Assembly: GCF_000482385.1 (NCBI RefSeq) | Contig: NZ_KI519393.1 | Location: 28,393-92,392, forward strand | Direction of reading: 5' to 3' | DNA length: 64,000 bases | DNA from: Nocardia sp. CNY236 | Lineage (GTDB): Bacteria > Actinomycetota > Actinomycetes > Mycobacteriales > Mycobacteriaceae | Shown: positions 25,607 through 34,144 of the stretch, piece after piece | Layout: every line of letters begins with the position of its first letter | Position numbering within the stretch: the stretch's first letter is position 1 | Program-made: the position numbers and the translations under genes | The notes under the pieces: model-generated | Database searches by the model: none | The model's input: the letters and a program-made list of their open reading frames with translations, nothing else | What the model was told of the DNA's origin: nothing

Positions 25607-27034
25607 CTACAACACTTTCAGCTCTTCGCTGACCTCGCCGACCGATCGCTTGGCGTCACCGAACAACATCGAGGTGCGGTCGGCGTAGAACAGTGGATTG
25701 TCGATGCCGGCAAAGCCGGATTTCATGGATCGTTTGAGCACGATGACATTCCGGGCCTGATCGACATTGAGCACTGGCATGCCGTAGATCGGACTGGCGG
25801 AATCCTCACGGGCGGCCGGGTTGGTCACGTCGTTGGCTCCGATCACCAAAGCGACGTCGGTACGAGAGAATTCGCCGTTGATCTCGTCCATTTCCTTGAG
25901 GACGTCATAGGAGACCTCCGCTTCGGCCAACAGCACGTTCATGTGGCCCGGCATGCGGCCGGCAACCGGATGAATGGCGTACTTGACCTCCACGCCCTTG
26001 CCCTCGAGCAACGCCGCCATCTCCTTGACGGCGTGTTGCGCTTGGGCGACGGCCATTCCATAGCCCGGGACGATGATGACCTGGTTGGCATAGGCCATTT
26101 GAATCGCGGCGTCCGCTGCCGAAGTCGACTTGGCTTGTTTCTGCTCGCCACCCGACCCGCCGACAACTGTGCCGCCACCGAATCCGCCGGCCACGATGGC
26201 CGGGATGGACCGGTTCATCGCCTTGGCCATGAGATTGGTCAGAATGGTGCCGGACGCGCCGACGATCATGCCCGCGACGATCATTGCGGTGTTGTTCAAG
26301 GCCAGACCCGCTGCCGCCGCGGACAAACCGGTCAGGGCATTGAGCAGCGAGATGACGACGGGCATGTCCGCGCCGCCGATCGGCAAAACCACCATGAGGC
26401 CGAGTACTCCCGCCAGGACCAGCACAGCGATCATCCATAGCTGTGACACTCCGTCGCCGGTGGCGCCGACGCCGATCACGACCGCGCCAGCGACCGCGCC
26501 GAGCAGCAGTGCCAGGTTCAGCGGCTGCTGCAACCGGCCGATCCCGATCGGACGCCCGGGCAGAATCTCCTGCAGCTTGCCGAATGCGACGAGCGAACCC
26601 CAGAACGACACCGAACCGATGATCGCCGCGAAGAGCGAGCCGATCACGATGTGGACGGTGGGTTCCTCGTCGAAACGCGAGAAGCCTTCGGAATCGAGGA
26701 ACTCCGACCAGGCAATCAGCGCCACCGTGCCTCCACCGACGCCGTTGAACGCGGCCACCAGCTGCGGCATCGCCGTCATCTTGGTGTAGCGGGCCGGCGG
26801 AACGCCGAGAACCACACCGACGACCAGAGCGGCGATGATCAATACCCAGTTGCTGGTGTCCCGAATCGCGATCAGAGTGGCCACCACGGCCACAGCCATG
26901 CCGATCGCCGCGATCTGGTTGCCGCGCACTGCGCTCTTCGGGCCGGTCAGCCCCATCAGACCGTAGATGAACAGCGAGAACGCCACGATGTAGAGGCCGT
27001 TGACCAAGTAGGTCAGATTGTCGGAGGTATGCAT
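25607..27034 (-). CDS. pntB: NAD(P) transhydrogenase subunit beta
   Basis: The 475-residue protein has about nine membrane helices in its first 280 residues (proton channel, domain II) and then the NADP(H)-binding domain III, with VIIVPGYGMAVAQAQHAV, HPVAGRMPGHMNVLLAEA, GANDVTNPAARED and NVIVLKRSMKSGFAGI. It couples hydride transfer between NADH and NADP(+) to proton movement, supplying NADPH. The ATG at 27034 shares a base with the pntAb stop (TGATG), so translation is coupled. Confidence 0.94.
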   Translation of the reverse strand: MHTSDNLTYLVNGLYIVAFSLFIYGLMGLTGPKSAVRGNQIAAIGMAVAVVATLIAIRDTSNWVLIIAALVVGVVLGVPPARYTKMTAMPQLVAAFNGVGGGTVALIAWSEFLDSEGFSRFDEEPTVHIVIGSLFAAIIGSVSFWGSLVAFGKLQEILPGRPIGIGRLQQPLNLALLLGAVAGAVVIGVGATGDGVSQLWMIAVLVLAGVLGLMVVLPIGGADMPVVISLLNALTGLSAAAAGLALNNTAMIVAGMIVGASGTILTNLMAKAMNRSIPAIVAGGFGGGTVVGGSGGEQKQAKSTSAADAAIQMAYANQVIIVPGYGMAVAQAQHAVKEMAALLEGKGVEVKYAIHPVAGRMPGHMNVLLAEAEVSYDVLKEMDEINGEFSRTDVALVIGANDVTNPAAREDSASPIYGMPVLNVDQARNVIVLKRSMKSGFAGIDNPLFYADRTSMLFGDAKRSVGEVSEELKVL

Positions 27035-27348
27035 CAGATATCGGCCTTCTTGGCAGTGTCCTTCTTGGTCTTGAACATGCCGAGCATGCGGTCGGTGACC
27101 ACGAAGCCACCGATCACGTTGAGGGTGCCGAAGACCACCGCGACGAACAGGATCACCTGCGTCAGAATCGAAGGCTCCTGCGCAGCGCCGAAGGTGACCA
27201 GGGCACCGAGCACCACGATGCCGTGAATGGCATTGGTGCCCGACATCAGTGGGGTGTGCAAGGTGTTGGGCACCTTGGAGATCACGGCGAAACCGACGAA
27301 TCCCGACAACACCAGGATCGCGATGTTCGCCAACAGCTCGGTGTACAT
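27034..27348 (-). CDS. pntAb: NAD(P) transhydrogenase subunit alpha, membrane part
   Basis: The 104-residue protein consists of three hydrophobic helices (LANIAILVLSGFVGFAVI, AIHGIVVLGALVTF, ILFVAVVFGTLNVIGGFVV) and a basic tail. It corresponds to the membrane C-terminal part of single-chain PntA of enterobacteria, here encoded separately as is usual in actinobacteria and many alpha-proteobacteria. It overlaps its neighbours by one base on each side (TGATG). Confidence 0.92.
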   Translation of the reverse strand: MYTELLANIAILVLSGFVGFAVISKVPNTLHTPLMSGTNAIHGIVVLGALVTFGAAQEPSILTQVILFVAVVFGTLNVIGGFVVTDRMLGMFKTKKDTAKKADI

Positions 27349-28502
27349 CAGGCCTCCACCTCACGTGTGACGCAGGAATCCGCCAACACCTGATCACTGA
27401 AATCCGGTGCCAGCTCGCCATCGACCAGCATCAGGTCCAGCAATGCCGAGATGTTCTTCGAATACAGTTCGCTGGCATGCTCGGGCATGGTCGCGGGCAA
27501 GTTCAACGGCGAGGCGATGGTCACGCCGTGGGCCACCACCGTCTTGCCCGGCTCGGTCAGTTCGCAGTTGCCGCCGGTCTCACCGGCGAGATCCACGATC
27601 ACGCTGCCGGGCGCCATCCCCTCCACCGCTGCGGCGGTCACCAGGCGCGGCGCGGGGCGACCGGGTACCAGTGCGGTCGTGACAACCACGTCGAAACCCT
27701 TGATCGCGTCTTCCAGTGCCTGCTGCTGCTGGGCCTTCTCGTCCGCGGTCAACTCGCGGGCGTAGCCTCCGGCGCCGGTTGCGGCGATACCCAGGTCGAG
27801 CCACTGCGCGCCGACCGAACGCACCTGGTCGGCGACCTCGGGCCGAACGTCGTAGCCGGTGGTCCGACCACCGAGACGCTTGGCCGTCGCCAGTGCTTGC
27901 AAGCCTGCAACGCCGACACCCAAGACGAGCACCTTCGCCGGCTTCACGGTGCCTGCGGCGGTCGTCAACATCGGAAAGAACCGTGTCGACTCCGAGGCCG
28001 CCAGCAGTACCGCTTTGTAGCCGGCCACGTTTGCCTGCGACGACAACGCGTCCATCGCCTGGGCGCGGGAGATCCGCGGAATTGCCTCGACCGCGAAGGC
28101 CTGCACCCCAGCCGCCTTCAGTGCGTCGATCCGATTGTCCGCATTGCGCGGCGCGAGAAATCCGATCAGAGTCTGTCCCGCCGACAGCTTTGCCACCTCG
28201 GCAACGCTCGGCGGGGCCACTTTGACGACCACATCGGCCGCCCACGGGTCGCCGATCGACGCACCCGCGTCCACGTAGGCGCTGTCCGGAATCAGCGCGC
28301 CGCCGCCGGCTCCTGCCTCGACGACGACCTCGACGCCCCATCCGAGCAGGCTCGGAATCATCTTCGGCACCAATGCGACACGTCGTTCGTCCGCGTTGGA
28401 TTCGCGAACCACTCCGACACGCGCGCCATGTGGGGATCGCTCGCCCACGCCCTGCGTTGTCTCCACTTGTCGGACTTCCTTCTCGTGCTGAGCTTCAAGC
28501 AA
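27348..28502 (-). CDS. pntAa: NAD(P) transhydrogenase subunit alpha, soluble NAD-binding part
   Basis: The 384-residue domain I protein is related to alanine dehydrogenase: N-terminal VGVVRESNADERRVALVPKM, RISRAQAMDALSSQANVAGYKAVL, and the NAD Rossmann loop VLVLGVGVAGLQALATAKRLG near residue 190. The EKAQQQQALEDAIKGFDVVVTTALVPG segment is typical. It binds NAD(H) on the cytoplasmic side. It is first in the three-gene pnt operon. The first 25 residues are poorly conserved, so the true start could be slightly later than 28502. Confidence 0.93.
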   Translation of the reverse strand: MLEAQHEKEVRQVETTQGVGERSPHGARVGVVRESNADERRVALVPKMIPSLLGWGVEVVVEAGAGGGALIPDSAYVDAGASIGDPWAADVVVKVAPPSVAEVAKLSAGQTLIGFLAPRNADNRIDALKAAGVQAFAVEAIPRISRAQAMDALSSQANVAGYKAVLLAASESTRFFPMLTTAAGTVKPAKVLVLGVGVAGLQALATAKRLGGRTTGYDVRPEVADQVRSVGAQWLDLGIAATGAGGYARELTADEKAQQQQALEDAIKGFDVVVTTALVPGRPAPRLVTAAAVEGMAPGSVIVDLAGETGGNCELTEPGKTVVAHGVTIASPLNLPATMPEHASELYSKNISALLDLMLVDGELAPDFSDQVLADSCVTREVEA

Positions 28503-28828
28503 CAGGTAGACGGTCGGATATTACTGCTGAGTAAGTTGATTCGGATCCTCGCAACTGTACCCGGCGCGCGGCGAGTCCAACTGAGATGCCCGTCACAACT
28601 GGCAGCCTAGCGGCGCTCGGGTGGTTCTGCCTGTGGACGAGCCGGGGTCCGCCGAACGTGCCATGGTCGCCTCCTCGTGCATGGTCGCCACCTCGTTCCG
28701 ATCGCCATCCACAGACTGGAGTCTGCGCCTCGAAACAACTCGCCGGCTGGCGGATTTCAGACCACAGGTCGACCGTCCCTTTTCCTCCGTTTTGCCCGAA
28801 GGGGTGTTCCACTCGGCTTGTACGCCGT
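28503..28828. other. 326-base divergent intergenic region, pntAa / HIT gene
   Basis: No gene is seen. It should hold the promoters of both the leftward pnt operon and the rightward HIT-led operon. An imperfect direct repeat CATGGTCGCCTCCTCGT / CATGGTCGCCACCTCGT lies at 28661-28694. Nothing else is recognisable. Confidence 0.4.
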
Positions 28829-29302
28829 ATGGTCCAGCATGTGAACGACTGCGCCTTCTGCCGCATCGCGGCAGGCGAGGCCCCGGCCGACAAGGTGTAC
28901 GAGGACGACGCGCTGTGTGCGTTCCTCGACATCCGGCCGATCACACGCGGCCACACGCTGGTGATTCCCAAGCAACACGCCGCGGAACTGGAGGATCTCG
29001 ACCCCGAGGTCGGCGCGCAGGTCTTCCGGACCGGACACCGGCTCGCGCTGGCCATTCGGCGCAGTAGCCTGCGCACCGACGGCGCCAACCTCGTGTTGAA
29101 CGATGGCAAGGCGGCCTTCCAAACGGTCCCACACGTCCACTTACACGTGGTCCCGCGTCGACATGGCGACACCTTCCGGTTCGCCCAGGGGTTTTTGCTG
29201 CGGCGCTCGCGGGACCCTATCGCCACCGCCTCGGCCATTCGCCATGGCATCGTAACGCTCGACACAGAGGGCCCAGCCGGAGAAGGAAGAACCGAGGAAT
29301 GA
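28829..29302 (+). CDS. HIT-family nucleotide-binding hydrolase
   Basis: The 157-residue protein has the histidine triad HVHLHVVPR near residue 105 and the N-terminal CAFCRIAAGEAPADKVYEDD of the HINT/HIT group (CxxC). Such enzymes hydrolyse nucleoside phosphoramidates or dinucleoside polyphosphates through the middle histidine. Starts at ATG 28829 or the GTG at 28841; both are in frame. Its stop overlaps the next gene's ATG (ATGA), so it is co-translated with the mycothiol-type enzyme. Confidence 0.88.
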   Translation: MVQHVNDCAFCRIAAGEAPADKVYEDDALCAFLDIRPITRGHTLVIPKQHAAELEDLDPEVGAQVFRTGHRLALAIRRSSLRTDGANLVLNDGKAAFQTVPHVHLHVVPRRHGDTFRFAQGFLLRRSRDPIATASAIRHGIVTLDTEGPAGEGRTEE

Positions 29303-30135
29303 ACCAGACAATCGACCGAACCGCACAAATCGGCCTGCTGTCGCAGGAGTGGAACACGATCGAGGCACTGGTCGCACCCTTGGACGAAGCCGGCTGGCGC
29401 ACCCCCTCCGCCCTGCCCGGCTGGACGGTATTCGACCTTGTCGCCCATGTCGTCGGGGCCGAGTCCTGGCTGCTCGGCGAGCAACCGCCGGCACACGACC
29501 CCAGTCGACCGAAAGTCGACGTCCGCTCCTTGACCCACGTGCGCAACGACACCGCGGTGGCCAATGAGATCTGGGTGGATCGCCTGCGGCCGCTGTCGGG
29601 CGCCGAGCTACTCGAGCGCTACCGCGACGTCACCAGTCGCCGCTGCGCGGCGCTGCGCGCGATGGACGACGCCACATGGGCGAATGTCACCATGTCGCCG
29701 GTCGGATCGGTGAGCTATGGCAGATTCATGCAGGTGCGGTTCTTCGACTGCTGGATGCACGAGCTCGATATCGCCGACGCGCTCGGCGTACACGTCGAAG
29801 AAGGCGGACCACGTGGGGAGTTGGCCTTCACCGAGCTTGCCGGCGGCGTTCCCCGGGCAGTGGTCAAACAGGGCGGCGCGCCACAAGGCGCGCGGATCAC
29901 CTTCGCACTGACCGGTCCACTGGCCAAGACCCTGTGCATCCAGGTGGCGGGCCGGGCGAGCTACGTCGACTCGTTCGACAGTCCCGCAACAGTCGAAATC
30001 ACTATGGATTCCGGACTTTTCGTGCGGCTGGCAAGTGGCCGCACCACTGCCGCGGAGCATGCGGACAAGATCACCGTGAACGGTGATGCCGAACTCGGGC
30101 GCCAACTGGTCGGCCACTTGGCGTTCATCATGTGA
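29299..30135 (+). CDS. Maleylpyruvate isomerase-like, mycothiol-dependent enzyme (DinB fold)
   Basis: The 278-residue protein has the two MDMPI domains: an N-terminal four-helix DinB bundle with metal ligands in LVAHVVGAESW (His near 50) and in DCWMHELDIADALG (His near 155), and a C-terminal SCP2-like domain (VEITMDSGLFVRLASGRT, KITVNGDAELGRQL). Proteins of this family use mycothiol, the actinobacterial low-molecular-weight thiol, as cofactor in isomerisation or thiol transfer. The particular substrate is unknown. ATG 29299 overlaps the HIT gene stop. Confidence 0.85.
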   Translation: MNQTIDRTAQIGLLSQEWNTIEALVAPLDEAGWRTPSALPGWTVFDLVAHVVGAESWLLGEQPPAHDPSRPKVDVRSLTHVRNDTAVANEIWVDRLRPLSGAELLERYRDVTSRRCAALRAMDDATWANVTMSPVGSVSYGRFMQVRFFDCWMHELDIADALGVHVEEGGPRGELAFTELAGGVPRAVVKQGGAPQGARITFALTGPLAKTLCIQVAGRASYVDSFDSPATVEITMDSGLFVRLASGRTTAAEHADKITVNGDAELGRQLVGHLAFIM

Positions 30136-30141
30136 GGCTCG

Positions 30142-30876
30142 ATGCGGCTGTTCCTATCCAGCTACCGCTTCGGAGCACACTACGATCGGCTGGCCACGCT
30201 CGCCGGCCCGCCGAGCCGAGTCGCGGTGATCGCCAATGCGTGTGACGCATGGCCCGCCGCGCGGGCAGCGGCGCTCACCAGCGAACTGGTACCGCTGCGC
30301 GCTCTGGGGTACACCCCGCAAGAGATCGATCTACGCGAGTTCGTCGCACAGGCCGCGGAGCTGGAGCGACGCTTGGCCGACTTCCCACTGGTGTGGGTGC
30401 GGGGTGGGAACACCTTCGTGCTGCGCGCCCAATTCGCACGCAGTGGAGCAGATATCGCCCTTGCACGGCTGCTCGCCGCCGACACACTGGTCTATGCAGG
30501 CTACAGCGCGGGTGCGTGTGTGCTCACGCCGGACTTCCACGGCCTGGACACACTCGACGACCCGGCCGAGGTCGGGCCGGCCTGCGGTATCGAACCACTC
30601 TGGGAAGGGATGGCCTTGGTCGATCGCGCCATCGTCCCGCACGTGGATTCGACTACCGATCCTGACGGGGGCTGCAGCAGGCTGGCCACGTGGTACCGGT
30701 CCCACGGCATCGCACACTGGGCACTCACCGACGACGATGTGATCGTCGTGGACGGAGAGCGAACCGAAGAATTGATTGCTGCGGGTCGGGCGCAGCCCGA
30801 GACCGGCCGGACCCTCAGCCGATCCGTGTCTGGGCGGGACGGTGCGCAGCGTGGTCCAAGCGCGCCCAGGCCGTGA
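30142..30876 (+). CDS. Peptidase E-like (S51) / type 1 glutamine amidotransferase-fold protein
   Basis: The 244-residue protein carries the S51 nucleophile elbow YAGYSAGACVL (Ser near residue 120), preceded by VWVRGGNTFVL, and a later VPHVDSTTDP with the candidate catalytic histidine. E. coli PepE cleaves Asp-X dipeptides. ATG is 7 bases after the stop of the mycothiol-type gene, so it belongs to the same operon. The last 20 residues are low complexity and overlap a gene on the opposite strand by 62 bases; homologues probably end near residue 220. Confidence 0.85.
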   Translation: MRLFLSSYRFGAHYDRLATLAGPPSRVAVIANACDAWPAARAAALTSELVPLRALGYTPQEIDLREFVAQAAELERRLADFPLVWVRGGNTFVLRAQFARSGADIALARLLAADTLVYAGYSAGACVLTPDFHGLDTLDDPAEVGPACGIEPLWEGMALVDRAIVPHVDSTTDPDGGCSRLATWYRSHGIAHWALTDDDVIVVDGERTEELIAAGRAQPETGRTLSRSVSGRDGAQRGPSAPRP

Positions 30877-31144
30877 GGCACCGACGCCGGGCAACCTCGT
30901 CGGCCTCCGCCAGCAATGCCTCGAGCAATTCGCGAGGGTCACCTCGCCAGACTTCGGCCAGGTCTGCGAGGACTTCCTTCCCGACCATGCCGGAGCGGTC
31001 CAATGCAGTCAGCCACTCGTCGTGCTCACCGGCGTGTACTCGGCGCAGCGTCTCGGGATCGATTTCCCCGTCGACGAATTCGCTGGCGAACATCGCGGCG
31101 ACCAACTCTCGGTGGCGGTGTCGTGCGTGCGGCTTCCCTTCCAT
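30815..31144 (-). CDS. Small hypothetical protein with repeat-encoded ribosome sites
   Basis: The frame gives about 109 residues from ATG 31144 (or 112 from 31153), largely alpha-helical and acidic: ELVAAMFASEFVDGEIDPETLRRVH and VWRGDPRELLEALLAEADEVARRR. Codon choice is strongly GC-rich in third positions, so I think it is real. I know no family. Its 5' end lies in a tandem repeat of GAAGGGATG that offers several overlapping Shine-Dalgarno and start sites. Its 3' end overlaps the S51 peptidase gene, which is on the other strand. Confidence 0.55.
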   Translation of the reverse strand: MEGKPHARHRHRELVAAMFASEFVDGEIDPETLRRVHAGEHDEWLTALDRSGMVGKEVLADLAEVWRGDPRELLEALLAEADEVARRRCLTAWARLDHAAHRPAQTRIG

Positions 31145-31183
31145 CCCTTCCATCCCTTCGAGATCCCTTCCATCCCTTCGAGC
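31144..31183. repeat. 20-base tandem repeat at the start of the small leftward gene
   Basis: Two copies of TCCCTTCCATCCCTTCGAG plus one base (31144-31163 and 31164-31183) are followed leftward by further half units. Read on the leftward strand the unit is a chain of AAGGG and ATG, so each half copy carries its own ribosome site and start codon. Confidence 0.85.
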
Positions 31184-31374
31184 GGTTCGCGGGGGCACCA
31201 GAGACTTCCGATGCCAGTGGGACTCGACGCCTCGAACGTGTCGAGCCCTGTTCGGCATTGTTGTCCGCGCTGGGCGGCTGCGCCACCGGGGCAACCGACA
31301 TCACAGTGTCGAGCGGGCACCATCACCGACAGCCGAGTGGGCCGAGGGGCGAATTTCGTGCGCGGGAGGCTAGC

Positions 31375-32742
31375 GTGAGGGTCGTGGACCTGGATGAACT
31401 GACCGCCCGCCTCCCCCCCGGTGCGGTGCATACCGATGCCGACTTCATGGCGAGCTATCGGCAGGATTGGGCGCGCGATCCGGACGCGGGAACCGCCTTG
31501 GCCGTCGTCCGCGCCACCAGCACGGCCGACGTGGCCGCCACGCTGCGGTGGGCCAGCGCCCGCCACGTGCCCGTGATTCCGCGCGGCGCCGGGTCCGGGC
31601 TGTCCGGCGGCGCAACCGCGATCGACGGCGCAATCGTGTTGAGCACCGAACGAATGCGTGCGATCACGGTCGATCCGGTGACGCGCACTGCGGTGGTGCA
31701 GCCGGGTCTACTCAACGCGGAAGTGAAGCAGGCAGTCGCCGATCACGGTCTGTGGTATCCGCCCGATCCCTCTTCCTACGAATTCTGCTCGATCGGCGGC
31801 AACGCTGCCACCAACGCCGGCGGCCTGTGCTGTGTGAAGTACGGAGTGACGACCGACTACGTCCTCGGCATGGAGGTGGTACTCGCCGACGGCACCGTCG
31901 TACGACTCGGCGGTCCACGATTGAAGGATTCGGCAGGACTGTCTTTGACCAAGCTGTTCGTCGGCAGTGAAGGCACCCTCGGCGTGATCACCGAACTGAC
32001 ATTGCGCTTGCTGCCCGCACAACCTCCGCAGAGCACCGTGGTCGCGAGCTTCGGCACGCTCGGCGCGGCGACCGAGGCGATCTTGACCATCACCGGCGAA
32101 TTGCGACCGTCGATGCTCGAGTTCATGGATTCGGTAGCGATCAACGCCGTGGAGGACGAGCTGCGGATGGGTTTGGATCGTACGGCGGCCGCGCTGCTGG
32201 TCGCGCGCTCCGACGCGCCCGGCGAGTTCGCCCGGCGTGAGGCCGAGATCATGGCGGCAGCGTGTGAGAAGGCGGGCGCGAAAGAAGTATTCCACACCGA
32301 CGACCCTGCCGAAGGTGAAGCCTTCTCCGCCGCACGGCGTTTCGCCATTCCCGCCGTGGAGAGAATCGGCCCGCTCCTACTCGAAGACGTCGGGGTGCCA
32401 CTGCCGCAACTCGGCGACTTGGTCACCGGTATCGCCACGATCGCGGAACGCAACCAGGTGACCGTATCGGTGATCGCGCATGCCGGCGACGGCAACACTC
32501 ACCCCTTGATCGTGCACGACCCCTCCGACCCGGAGCACTCTGCCCGAGCCCACCACGCCTTCGGCGAGATCATGGATCTGGCCATCGCCCTCGGCGGCAC
32601 CATCACCGGTGAGCACGGGGTCGGACGGTTGAAGAAGCCATGGCTACCCGATCAGCTCGGCCCCGATGTCATGGAACTCACTCGCCGTGTCAAAGACGCA
32701 CTCGATCCCCACGGAATCCTCAATCCCGGCACGATGCTGTGA
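31375..32742 (+). CDS. FAD-linked oxidase, GlcD / D-lactate dehydrogenase type
   Basis: The 455-residue protein has a PCMH-type FAD-binding domain (VIPRGAGSGLSGGATAIDG near 62, then SIGGNAATNAGGLCCVKYG) and the GlcD C-terminal domain (IAHAGDGNTHPLIVHDP with metal-binding His, and ISGEHGVG-like TITGEHGVGRLKKPWL). It oxidises a 2-hydroxyacid such as glycolate or D-lactate. The GTG at 31375 follows GGGAGG; the long upstream frame is not protein-like. No GlcE/GlcF genes are adjacent, so it probably works as a single-chain enzyme as the Rv1257c-type proteins do. Confidence 0.9.
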   Translation: MRVVDLDELTARLPPGAVHTDADFMASYRQDWARDPDAGTALAVVRATSTADVAATLRWASARHVPVIPRGAGSGLSGGATAIDGAIVLSTERMRAITVDPVTRTAVVQPGLLNAEVKQAVADHGLWYPPDPSSYEFCSIGGNAATNAGGLCCVKYGVTTDYVLGMEVVLADGTVVRLGGPRLKDSAGLSLTKLFVGSEGTLGVITELTLRLLPAQPPQSTVVASFGTLGAATEAILTITGELRPSMLEFMDSVAINAVEDELRMGLDRTAAALLVARSDAPGEFARREAEIMAAACEKAGAKEVFHTDDPAEGEAFSAARRFAIPAVERIGPLLLEDVGVPLPQLGDLVTGIATIAERNQVTVSVIAHAGDGNTHPLIVHDPSDPEHSARAHHAFGEIMDLAIALGGTITGEHGVGRLKKPWLPDQLGPDVMELTRRVKDALDPHGILNPGTML

Positions 32743-32788
32743 TCACCACAATGGAACATCCTCCCCTGACCCGAGGTTATATCCGGTC

Positions 32789-33073
32789 ATGACGACCAGG
32801 CTGGTACACAATGTCGCCGACACCCGGTTCGAGATCTATATCGACGACACCCTCGCCGGGTACGCCGACTACGCCGAACGCGACCACCCCAAAGCGCGCG
32901 ACTTTCACCACACCATGACTTTCCCCGAATTTCGTGGGCACGGCGTGGCGGCCGCGCTCGTCGAATACGCCCTCGACGAATCTCGCCACGCGGGCTTTTC
33001 TGTTATTCCTACCTGTTGGTATGTCGAAAAATATATCGACGGACATTCCGAGTACACCGACTTGCTGCTGTGA
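32789..33073 (+). CDS. Small GNAT-fold acetyltransferase (NATD1/YidJ type)
   Basis: The 94-residue protein covers only the core of the GNAT fold, as in PF14542: FHHTMTFPEFRGHGVAAALVEYALDESRH includes the acetyl-CoA pyrophosphate loop RGHGVA, and VIPTCWYVEKYIDGHSEYTDLL is the family's characteristic end. The acceptor substrate is unknown. ATG 32789 lies 46 bases after the FAD oxidase stop; they could be co-transcribed. Confidence 0.88.
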   Translation: MTTRLVHNVADTRFEIYIDDTLAGYADYAERDHPKARDFHHTMTFPEFRGHGVAAALVEYALDESRHAGFSVIPTCWYVEKYIDGHSEYTDLLL

Positions 33074-33213
33074 TTCGATCGCTTCGCTGCTCGACGATCG
33101 GCGACGGTTCTCGAACCCGAATTCCCTCCCAGATGAGCTCCTCGGCTCGATCTCGGGGGACATGACCGCGAATTTTCCGCCACGGCCCACAGACGGCGGC
33201 TGCGCCACGCCTG

Positions 33214-33519
33214 CTAGCCGGTGGCTCCATGGCCGATGGCCCGGAGAACGTCGGACAGAAACACCAGGTCGTATCCGATGACCTTACCCGGATCGGCAAG
33301 GAGGCCCCTAGCGTTCTGCCAGGACTCGGAAAGCTGGCCGATTGTCAGGTCTGCTGGACTCTTGTAGACGTCGTACAGCGCGTCGGGCGGAATAGACCAG
33401 AAGTAATCCTTCTCCAAGTCGACAGCAGGGCTGTTCGTAGCGGCCTCTATATGGCTCAGCACTATGTCGAGCAACCTTCGCAGCTCGGCAATGGGTACGT
33501 GGAAGGGATCGTCGGTCAT
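33214..33519 (-). CDS. Hypothetical protein, 101 aa, accessory-type
   Basis: ATG 33519 (or 33525/33528) opens a protein MTDDPFHVPIAELRRLLDIV... with VDLEKDYFWSIPPDALYDVY and LSDVLRAIGHGA near its end. I recall near relatives in many actinobacteria, often in variable regions, with no assigned function. Codon use is less GC-biased than neighbours (tag, aga, att used), which fits acquired DNA. It adjoins the 600-base empty stretch. Confidence 0.6.
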   Translation of the reverse strand: MTDDPFHVPIAELRRLLDIVLSHIEAATNSPAVDLEKDYFWSIPPDALYDVYKSPADLTIGQLSESWQNARGLLADPGKVIGYDLVFLSDVLRAIGHGATG

Positions 33520-34144
33520 GGCCATCATTCTGAAGGACCGGCAGTAGGGGCATCCGACAAGGCGTAGTCGAGGCAGACTGTGCCACCGCCGTTTATGCGT
33601 GTCTGAGCCACGACTGGCCCTGCTCTGGGTTGGCCTGCGCATACCGCGGGCTGGCTACCCGCCTGCCCCGTAGGGCCTGCCCTTCTCGCGTAGAGGCTCC
33701 GGGGTCAAGGGTGGCGTAGCCATCAGCGAAGCCGACGCCGCAGGCGCCCTTGACGCTGGAGGGGCGCGGGAACACAAACGCAGGTCAGACGGCCTGCTGC
33801 AGGACGCACGCCCGCAGTGTCAAAGCGACGATCGTCTGTCTGAGCCCGGATGACGAGACCACGGTCGGTGGACCGGGCACAGGGCCGGCCGATTCGTGCT
33901 CGGCTGCGGAAGGTCAGTCGGATACGGCTCTCGGCGTGCCCAGCCCCGCTCGGTTATGTCAAAGTCGGCCCGATTGGATCGGGAATTCTACAGATGGCGC
34001 AGGCGTGCCGCCGATGGTGTCGTCCAGTCATGAGCGCGCACGGCAAGCAATCGATGATGTGTTCGGGCGGCCTCGTTCGTCTGACGGCCTGGCGGCGGCC
34101 TGAGCATGAATTTCAGGCCGCCGACCGTGCCGTGATCCGGCGAA
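33520..34144. other. Gene-free stretch, possible scar of an accessory element
   Basis: No frame here looks like protein on either strand. There is one clear inverted repeat: GTCAAGGG (33704-33711) and CCCTTGAC (33747-33754), 35 bases apart, flanked by further GC-rich partial repeats. No transposase, integrase or tRNA is visible. It separates rightward accessory genes from the conserved fadE25-purEK block. Confidence 0.4.

Noticed and set aside
31144..31183. CRISPR-like repeat
   Set aside because: Units are adjacent, short and have no unique spacers.
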